This document shows positions 50,378 to 55,946 of a stretch of DNA of 55,946 nucleotides, in pieces (position 1 is the stretch's first letter; each line of letters opens with the position of its first letter). The notes beneath the pieces are model-generated. The model searched no databases. It had not been told where the DNA came from and saw only the letters and a program-made list of their open reading frames with translations. The DNA comes from JACJVV01 sp964581515 (GTDB taxonomy: Archaea; Nanobdellota; Nanobdellia; Woesearchaeales; JACJVV01). The DNA is taken from positions 1-55,946 of the forward strand of contig CAZOOV010000014.1 in assembly GCA_964581515.1 (NCBI GenBank). The letters are read 5' to 3'. Made by a program: the position numbers and the translations under genes.

Positions 50378-50630
50378 TTTTTATCCTCAGTTTGATACGG
50401 TTTTCGTTTGTCTTGATTATATCTTTCCCACATATCTTTTTATTATTGATTGTAAATGTTATTTGATTTTTTACCACTGTTTTTCTTTTAGTTGATGTTT
50501 TTATTTCAAATGTTTCTTTTGTTTCATTGATGATTGTTCCAGAGAGCCCGACCAATGATTTATTCGAACTTTCAACAATTTCTATTTGTTGACCTATGAA
50601 ACATTGTATCATGCCTTGAAGCTTTTTCAT
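50370..50630 (-). CDS. rnp1: RNase P protein component 1 (Rnp1, p29 homolog)
   Basis: An 86-residue Sm-like beta-barrel protein: FIGQQIEIVESSNKSLVGLS, then GTIINETKETFEIKT and a closing I-K-L-R-I strand. It forms the Rpp29-Rpp21 subcomplex of archaeal RNase P. The position between uS17 and aIF1 is the classical archaeal one. Overlaps the aIF1 stop by 4 bases. Confidence 0.9.
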   Translation of the reverse strand: MKKLQGMIQCFIGQQIEIVESSNKSLVGLSGTIINETKETFEIKTSTKRKTVVKNQITFTINNKKICGKDIIKTNENRIKLRIKNE

Positions 50631-50944
50631 CTCCTTACCTTAACGACGATTGTTTGTTCAGGAAACCCTTCAGCCACCAAAAACGATTTAACCTTGAGGT
50701 GATGATCACCTTGCAGTTCAATTGTTTCTGTTTTATGACAGCCACCGCAAGCGAATTTGTTCTTGAGTTTCTTTGTGAGTTCCTTCAAATCGATTTCTCT
50801 TTCATTGAGTCCCTTAATGATTGTATATGTTTTTCCAAATTTTCTTTTCTCAAGAGTCACTGAAATCTCTTGATCTTGCTTAGTGATGTTTTCCCAAACA
50901 CTAAGCTCCTTTGGTAATCCTGTTATTGGATCGATTTCAACCAT
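50627..50944 (-). CDS. Translation initiation factor aIF1 (SUI1)
   Basis: A 105-residue protein: DPITGLPKELSVWENITKQD, LTKKLKNKFACGGCHK and a C-terminal KSFLVAEGFPEQTIVVKV, the SUI1 fold landmarks. It monitors start-codon recognition on the small subunit. Confidence 0.93.
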   Translation of the reverse strand: MVEIDPITGLPKELSVWENITKQDQEISVTLEKRKFGKTYTIIKGLNEREIDLKELTKKLKNKFACGGCHKTETIELQGDHHLKVKSFLVAEGFPEQTIVVKVRR

Positions 50945-50948
50945 TTAG

Positions 50949-51149
50949 TTAATTCTCCTTGTTCTCCTTATTTTCTAATTCTTGAGTTAATCTTGCAATA
51001 GTTCGTTTAGTATTTCGAACAAGCGCAGGACTTTTTATTGATGTTCCTGCAGCAATTTGAGTATTATATTTAACCATTTCTTTACGAAGCTCTGTTAATT
51101 TAGTCTTAATATCTTCAATACTGAGTGCTTTAACCTGTTTTGCTTTCAT
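50949..51149 (-). CDS. rpl29: Large-subunit ribosomal protein uL29
   Basis: A 66-residue helical hairpin protein: LSIEDIKTKLTELRKEMVKY, then the VRNTKRTIARLTQEL segment. It sits at the peptide exit and binds SRP. Overlaps the uS3 stop by 4 bases. Confidence 0.93.
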   Translation of the reverse strand: MKAKQVKALSIEDIKTKLTELRKEMVKYNTQIAAGTSIKSPALVRNTKRTIARLTQELENKENKEN

Positions 51150-52000
51150 TCTTTCTTATCCTCTTTTTTTGATTCGGATTTTTCAGATTTCTCTTTTACT
51201 TCATCAACAGGTTTTTCTTTATTTTCTGATTTTTTATCTACTTTCTTATCTTCTACTTTTTCATCCTTTTTTTCATCTTTCTTTGATGATTTCTTTGATG
51301 ATTTTTTTGCTTTTTTATCCTTTACTTCTTTCTCTTCTTTTGCTTTTTTTATATCTTTTATTTCTTTTTCTTCAGTCGTCCTAGGTTTCTCTTCTTCTAA
51401 AACTTCTATCCTTTCATCAACCCTGTCCGGAAGTTTTAATTCAGGTGGCATGATCCTTACTTGAATACCTACAATACCTGTCTTTAATCTTGCTTGAGCA
51501 TATGCTTTTCTGATTCCTGAAACAGCAATATCCCCTGACTTTTTCAAATAACCTTGATAAAATCTCCAACGTTTAGCTCTACTGCTTGGTATCTTTCCTG
51601 ATATAATAATTTCAACACCTTGTGCTCCCATATCCATTACATCTGACAAGGTTTTATGTCCTATACCTTTAAATTTAGATGATCCAAAACGCTCTAATGA
51701 AGACGCTATTCTTTCTGCAACAATTTTTGCATCAAGCATAGGTTTCTCAACTTCAATAATTTCTATTTGTGGATTTTCTAATTTGAATTTTGACTTAAGT
51801 GTCTTTGTAAGTTTTTGTATATTCTCTCCCTTTCTACCTACAACAAGTCCAGGTCTGGAAGCATATATGACTATCTTCTCACCAAGAGGAGTTTTTATTA
51901 TTTTAGCACGTGAAAAACCTACATTCTTTAGGCTTTCTGAAATGAATTCAGCTACTTGGAACTCTTTTACTATATCTCTGATGAATTTTGTTTCAATCAT
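51146..52000 (-). CDS. rps3: Small-subunit ribosomal protein uS3 with charged tail
   Basis: A 284-residue protein. The KH domain has RPGLVVGRKGENIQKLTKTL; the C-terminal domain has GAQGVEIIISGKIPSSRAKR and TGIVGIQVRIMPPELKLPD. From about residue 215 a tail of about 70 residues of Lys, Glu and Ser runs to the end. Confidence 0.94.
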   Translation of the reverse strand: MIETKFIRDIVKEFQVAEFISESLKNVGFSRAKIIKTPLGEKIVIYASRPGLVVGRKGENIQKLTKTLKSKFKLENPQIEIIEVEKPMLDAKIVAERIASSLERFGSSKFKGIGHKTLSDVMDMGAQGVEIIISGKIPSSRAKRWRFYQGYLKKSGDIAVSGIRKAYAQARLKTGIVGIQVRIMPPELKLPDRVDERIEVLEEEKPRTTEEKEIKDIKKAKEEKEVKDKKAKKSSKKSSKKDEKKDEKVEDKKVDKKSENKEKPVDEVKEKSEKSESKKEDKKE

Positions 52001-52012
52001 TTTTCGTTTCCT

Positions 52013-52657
52013 TTATTGATTTCCTTCTTTGTTATCTTTTTGTAATGATTCTGGATTAGGATTTGATTTCGGTACAACCTTCACTTCTGGTTTAACTTCC
52101 GGCTTAACTTCTGGTTTAGTTTCTGATTTAACTTCTTGTTTTACCTCAGCAGGCTTTGCTTCTGTTTTTGAAACTGTTTCTGCTTTTGGTTGAACTTTTT
52201 CTTTTTTATCTTGTTTTTTTACTGCTGCTTCCTTAACTATTATTTCCACATGGCATCTTTTTGCTCGTCTTCTATGTTGTCTTCCATAATGCCATACTGC
52301 AGGAGCTTGTTTTGCTGAAATATGCTCTATTATTAATCCTTTTGAATTAAGTCCCTTAAAGAGAGCATTTGATTCTGCTGAATTAACAATCTTTAATATT
52401 TCTGTACATGCCTTAACAGGATATCTTCCAGCAAGTATGTTTCCTCTTCTATGACCTACACCATCTGTAAATCTTTTGAAAGGAATTGGACTTTTCTTAA
52501 TGATTGCTTCTTCTAATTTTGCTTTTGCTCGTGCAATTGAGTCTCCTCTGATATAATTGCTAATTTCAATTGCTTGCTTAAATGAAATAGGCATATCTCT
52601 ACCTAATGCTTTTACAGCATCTTTTTGCTCTTTTTGGAATGAATATCCGTATTTCAT
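52013..52657 (-). CDS. rpl22: Large-subunit ribosomal protein uL22 with PEVK-like tail
   Basis: A 214-residue protein. The core (KEQKDAVKALGRDMPISFKQ, then GHRRGNILAGRYPVKACTEI and HYGRQHRRRAKRCHVEIIV) ends near residue 145. The rest is a Lys/Glu/Pro/Val tail with tandem P-E-V-K units. Confidence 0.94.
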   Translation of the reverse strand: MKYGYSFQKEQKDAVKALGRDMPISFKQAIEISNYIRGDSIARAKAKLEEAIIKKSPIPFKRFTDGVGHRRGNILAGRYPVKACTEILKIVNSAESNALFKGLNSKGLIIEHISAKQAPAVWHYGRQHRRRAKRCHVEIIVKEAAVKKQDKKEKVQPKAETVSKTEAKPAEVKQEVKSETKPEVKPEVKPEVKVVPKSNPNPESLQKDNKEGNQ

Positions 52658-52684
52658 TTTGTTTATTTCGTTATTTTATTGATT

Positions 52685-53068
52685 TTATCTTACTGATAAT
52701 GCTGAACTTGATCTTGTAGCTCCTACTCCAGGTGCACTATGTGTTGTTGATTTTCTTGTTAATGCAAATTCCCCGAGTACATGCCCTACCATCTCAAAAG
52801 TTACTGCAACTGGGACAAATTCTTTTCCAGTGTGGACTTTGATTGTTTTTCCAAACATTATCGGTAATATAATCATATCTCTACAATGTGTTTCAATATT
52901 ACTTTCATTTTTCTCAATTTTTTTAATTAAACGCTTTTCTTCTTCAGTAAAGCCTCTTTTGATTTTACGTCTTAATCTTGCAGGAACTATTTCTGCAAAA
53001 CTATCTAATGAAAGCTCTTTGAGTTCTTCCTCACTCTTTCCTTTGTATGTGAACTCTTTCTTAATCAT
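52685..53068 (-). CDS. rps19: Small-subunit ribosomal protein uS19
   Basis: A 127-residue protein: FTYKGKSEEELKELSLDSF, PARLRRKIKRGFT, HCRDMIILPIMFGKTIKVHT and GEFALTRKSTTHSAPGVGAT. Normal archaeal length. Confidence 0.95.
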   Translation of the reverse strand: MIKKEFTYKGKSEEELKELSLDSFAEIVPARLRRKIKRGFTEEEKRLIKKIEKNESNIETHCRDMIILPIMFGKTIKVHTGKEFVPVAVTFEMVGHVLGEFALTRKSTTHSAPGVGATRSSSALSVR

Positions 53069-53080
53069 GTATTACACCTT

Positions 53081-53791
53081 TTACTTTTTTCTCCTTCCTG
53101 TTCTTCTTGCCGCTATCATACCGACTTTTCTTCCAGGTGGAGCATTTCTTGATATAGGTCTTGCTTTTGATTTTCTTGATGAATGTTTATTACCAAATGG
53201 ATGGTCTACAGCATTCACCGAAGCTGCACTGGACCTAGGATATAATTTATTTCTTGCACGCATCTTATGCATTTTTGTTCCTGCTTTCAAGAAAGGTTTA
53301 TCTGTCCTTCCTCCACCAGCAATAACGCCTATACTTGCTCTGCATTGTGCATTGAATTCTTTTGTCTTCTTTGAAGGTAACATTACAACAATTTTATCTC
53401 CCTTCTTTCCAACAACTTTAGCAAATGTTCCCGAAGCTCTAACGAATTTTCCGCCATCTCCTGGAACTTGTTCAATATTATGGATTAAAGCACCTTCAGG
53501 AATATTTTTCAAAGGCATAATATTTCCTTGTTTTGCTTCTGCTTTATCTGCAACTGCTATTTTTTGTCCTACACTAAGTCCTTCTGAAGCAATTATAATT
53601 CCTTCAGATTTATCTTCATAAACAACATGAGCCAAAGGCGCAGTGTGTCCTTGACAATGTATAAAATGAGCGATTGTACCTGTACTATCCTTTAATTGCG
53701 GATGTATTGGTTTACCAACAAACCTAAAACTAGGGGATTTATATGTAGGTGAACCCTTTCCCCTTGCTTGCTGAATTATTCTTTTTCCCAT
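53081..53791 (-). CDS. rpl2: Large-subunit ribosomal protein uL2
   Basis: A 236-residue protein with IQQARGKGSPTYKSPSFRF, the peptidyl-transferase-proximal NAVDHPFGNKHSSRKSK loop (conserved His of V-D-H-P) and a C-terminal APPGRKVGMIAARRTGRRK. Normal length. Confidence 0.95.
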   Translation of the reverse strand: MGKRIIQQARGKGSPTYKSPSFRFVGKPIHPQLKDSTGTIAHFIHCQGHTAPLAHVVYEDKSEGIIIASEGLSVGQKIAVADKAEAKQGNIMPLKNIPEGALIHNIEQVPGDGGKFVRASGTFAKVVGKKGDKIVVMLPSKKTKEFNAQCRASIGVIAGGGRTDKPFLKAGTKMHKMRARNKLYPRSSAASVNAVDHPFGNKHSSRKSKARPISRNAPPGRKVGMIAARRTGRRKK

Positions 53792-53798
53792 TTTATGA

Positions 53799-54056
53799 TC
53801 ACATTAAACCTAAGTTAGTTGCTATATCGATTGCTGGTGTTTCAGCACTAAATGATACATAAGCACGTTTTTTATTATCTCTTATAAGTGTATTGACCTT
53901 CATTACTTTTGCGTTGAACATTTTTTCAATTGCTACTTTTATTTCTGATTTTGTAGCTGTTCTTTGTACTACAAAAATCAATGTGTTTTCACTTTCCATC
54001 AACCTTAATGACTTTTCAGTCGATAACGGATTGATTATAACTTTGTCAATGTCCAT
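53799..54056 (-). CDS. rpl23: Large-subunit ribosomal protein uL23
   Basis: An 85-residue protein: INPLSTEKSLRLMESENTLI, then FVVQRTATKSEIKVAIEKMF and KVMKVNTLIRDNKKRAYVSF. It forms part of the SRP docking site at the exit tunnel. Confidence 0.94.
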   Translation of the reverse strand: MDIDKVIINPLSTEKSLRLMESENTLIFVVQRTATKSEIKVAIEKMFNAKVMKVNTLIRDNKKRAYVSFSAETPAIDIATNLGLM

Positions 54057-54058
54057 TT

Positions 54059-54994
54059 TTATTCCTTCTTAACATCTGATTTTGATGTTATTTTTGATAA
54101 TTGGGATTTTGATACTTTTTTCTCAGTTTTAACTGTTTTTTTAACTTCAGTTTTCTTCTCAGTTTTAGGTTCTTTTTTAACTCTTTCCTCTGTGAATAGT
54201 TTTTCTTGTGATATCTTATCTATTGCTGATTTTGAAAAAAGAACCATTCTTCCTGGTTCTCCACCAGGAGCAAGTGATGAAGTATTCAAATTTTCAGCTT
54301 GAACAACTTCAAAACCCAAAATATTAGATATTGATTTTGTTACAGGTGAATTTCCTGCAGTAACAAGTAATAATCCTCTTTTAGTTATTTTTCTTCTTCC
54401 TCTTGCTTTTCCTTTTCCTGCTCTTATTTTTCTTACACTTGTTCTAGATAATTCATCTTTAAATCCTAATTTTTCAAATATAGCTACTAACTCTTTTGTT
54501 TTTGATATATTTTCTATCTCTTCACTTACAATAAAAGGATAAGATTCAGGGACTTTATGACCATGATCAGATACGATCTCTTTATTAAGTGATGCAGATA
54601 AAGCAGATCTGATTGCCAGTCTATTTTCTTTTGCATTAATTTTTTTATCAAATATTTTTTCTGATTTAGGAGGATGAGCTCGTCTTCCACCAACAGTGCC
54701 AGGTGCTACAGCAGCAACCCAATTGAATCTTGTACCTCGACTTGACATTATTTTTCTAGGTACACGTGAAATACCAGAACCATAACCCCCTCTATAAGCA
54801 TGCCTTCTTCGTGAAAGGTTAGCTGAAGCTCTCATACCAGCGTCGGGTTTTGCACCATAAGCTTGTCTGCCATTAGCTTCTATTGTACTAACAGCTCTTT
54901 TTATTATATCAGGACGTATTTGTTCAGAAAATACTTTAGGTAAATCTACAGATCCTTTTTCGCTTCCATCAATTGAAATTAACTTTAGTTTCAT
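54059..54994 (-). CDS. rpl4: Large-subunit ribosomal protein uL4 with charged tail
   Basis: A 311-residue protein. The core includes RQAYGAKPDAGMRASANLSR, the RHAYRGGYGSGISRVPRK loop and GGRRAHPPKSEKI; the last 45 or so residues are Lys/Thr/Glu-rich. Normal archaeal L4 ends near residue 255-265. Confidence 0.94.
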   Translation of the reverse strand: MKLKLISIDGSEKGSVDLPKVFSEQIRPDIIKRAVSTIEANGRQAYGAKPDAGMRASANLSRRRHAYRGGYGSGISRVPRKIMSSRGTRFNWVAAVAPGTVGGRRAHPPKSEKIFDKKINAKENRLAIRSALSASLNKEIVSDHGHKVPESYPFIVSEEIENISKTKELVAIFEKLGFKDELSRTSVRKIRAGKGKARGRRKITKRGLLLVTAGNSPVTKSISNILGFEVVQAENLNTSSLAPGGEPGRMVLFSKSAIDKISQEKLFTEERVKKEPKTEKKTEVKKTVKTEKKVSKSQLSKITSKSDVKKE

Positions 54995-55002
54995 CTTTCG
55001 TT

Positions 55003-55946
55003 TTACCTTCTTTGTTTTGAAATTAGACTTGTCCTTAATAATTGTATTGAATCAGTTTTCTTTTTCTTATTAGGTCTTAATGCAGGAGTTATTCTCAACA
55101 TCCTCTTCCTGTTTCCAGGTATTGAACCCATAAGAAGTATATATGTAGATTTTACATTACCATACCTTACAAATCCTCCTTTAGGATTTATTTTATTAGG
55201 ATCATCCCCAATAAATATAATAGATTTATTATTCTCTGTTCTTAAATGATATCCTGTCTGACCTGCATGTGCTACCCTATACATAAAATGCTGTTGACCG
55301 CACCATGGACCAAGTGAACCAGGTCCTCTCTTTGTTTTCTCTGAATTATGATGTCGAAGTCCTACTCCAAATCTTTTTACAGAACCTTGAAATCCCTTAC
55401 CAGATGTAACACCATGAATATCAACTAAATCATTTACCTTAAAAACTTCTGAAATTGCAATTTCTTTACCAAGCCTTTCTTTAGCAAGAGCCAACTGCTC
55501 CTCTTTTGAACCACCAACATCTAATTCAAATAATTCAGGCTTCTTTTTAGCCAAAGAAGTAAGTTTTGGTTGTGTATAAACAATTAATCTTAATTCGTCA
55601 AATTCTTGATCTTTAATTTCCTTTGATTTAGGAACAATTATTTTTCGACCAAGTTCTTTATCGAGTTTATCAGCAAAAATGTCAGAAGAAGGAGTTAAGC
55701 AGCCATCAGTTAGTTTGTAAAAACGAATTCCTGCCACTTTCAGCGGCGGACATTCGAGCACTGTAACGGGTTTTGTAACGACCAGGTTTTTTGCAAGTGC
55801 ATTAGCCCCAGCGTCTTTCACCGCAACATGTGTCATCCCAACTTTATATCCTGAAAAGCCATTAACAGGAAGTTCTGACGAGATAATTTTAGCATTAACT
55901 CTAGGAGTTTCCTTACGAGCCCTTTTTCTAGGCCAGTATTGCATGC
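55003..55946 (-). CDS. rpl3: Large-subunit ribosomal protein uL3, N-terminus cut by window edge
   Basis: At least 313 residues in frame from the right edge: QYWPRKRARKETPRVN, YKVGMTHVAVKD, HGVTSGKGFQGSVKRFG, then RRGPGSLG-like KRGPGSLGPWCGQQHFMYRV. Archaeal L3 normally begins about 10 residues earlier with a basic P-R-R-G-S leader. The two bases before the in-window ATG (GC) could end a Ser codon, so the true start is probably outside. First gene of the ribosomal cluster as seen here. Confidence 0.93.
   Translation of the reverse strand, partial: MQYWPRKRARKETPRVNAKIISSELPVNGFSGYKVGMTHVAVKDAGANALAKNLVVTKPVTVLECPPLKVAGIRFYKLTDGCLTPSSDIFADKLDKELGRKIIVPKSKEIKDQEFDELRLIVYTQPKLTSLAKKKPELFELDVGGSKEEQLALAKERLGKEIAISEVFKVNDLVDIHGVTSGKGFQGSVKRFGVGLRHHNSEKTKRGPGSLGPWCGQQHFMYRVAHAGQTGYHLRTENNKSIIFIGDDPNKINPKGGFVRYGNVKSTYILLMGSIPGNRKRMLRITPALRPNKKKKTDSIQLLRTSLISKQRR

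Noticed and set aside
52030..52215. Tandem DNA repeat in the uL22 tail as a CRISPR or satellite-like array
   Set aside because: The short repeats encode in-frame P-E-V-K units of the tail and have no spacers; they are explained by the protein.
55942..55944. ATG at 55944 as the true start of uL3
   Set aside because: Archaeal uL3 has about 10 more basic residues before Q-Y-W-P-R-K-R-A; the window edge cuts the gene, so this Met is probably internal.
1..55946. tRNA, rRNA, CRISPR arrays, transposases, integrases or attachment sites
   Set aside because: None could be supported by reading the spacers and protein translations; all long frames are assigned to other families.

Overview
The window comes from an AT-rich archaeal genome. 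Support for Archaea: the S10/spc ribosomal-protein cluster is in archaeal order and carries the archaeal/eukaryotic proteins eS4, eL19, eL32, eL34 and eL14, plus aIF1 and the RNase P proteins Rnp1 and Rnp3. It also has a proteasome-activating nucleotidase (PAN), aPelota, the small subunit of replication factor C, an EMC3-like membrane protein and an archaeal prepilin peptidase. TATA boxes lie about 26-28 nt before several start codons, as in leaderless archaeal mRNAs. The many small paralogous surface proteins and the long charged tails on ribosomal proteins fit a DPANN-type lineage (for example a woesearchaeote or pacearchaeote), but that placement is inference.

Layout. (1) 1-612: a truncated GNAT acetyltransferase and a SemiSWEET-like transporter. 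(2) 705-19686: the most unusual part, a peptide-modification locus resembling a greatly expanded His-Xaa-Ser (Hxs) system. It has a cysteine-rich precursor-like protein ending in six tandem His-Xaa-Ser triplets, a membrane protein overlapping it, and a HemW-like radical SAM protein. Next come seven consecutive radical SAM genes on the minus strand (eight radical SAM domains, one tandem and one fused to a flavodoxin-like domain), a UbiU/UbiV-like U32 pair, and a radical SAM / PEP-swivel-like / GT2 glycosyltransferase fusion. Two HxsD-like genes close the locus. The intergenic region before them carries three perfect inverted repeats. (3) 19687-24969: rnp3, a structured non-coding stretch, a small zinc-ribbon-like protein, the prepilin peptidase, an isoleucine-rich leader ORF with a hairpin in front of citramalate synthase, and pelota. 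(4) 25094-33469: two large membrane-anchored surface proteins and four tandem paralogous lipoproteins. (5) 33610-40756: eL34, eL14, PAN, three peptidases (M29, M24, M16), a PRC-barrel protein and RfcS. (6) 40841-55946: EMC3-like protein, SecY and the ribosomal cluster, all on the minus strand, running off the window inside uL3.

How it may work together (inference): the HxS protein would be the substrate of the radical SAM enzymes, with HxsD-like proteins as partners, the U32 pair as possible oxygen-independent hydroxylases and the GT2 domain as a glycosylating activity. The surface-protein block and prepilin peptidase suggest an elaborate cell envelope. The right half is informational housekeeping. 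I saw no tRNA, rRNA, CRISPR array, insertion sequence or attachment site. No gene-free stretch much exceeds 300 bases; the longest (20257-20558) is described.
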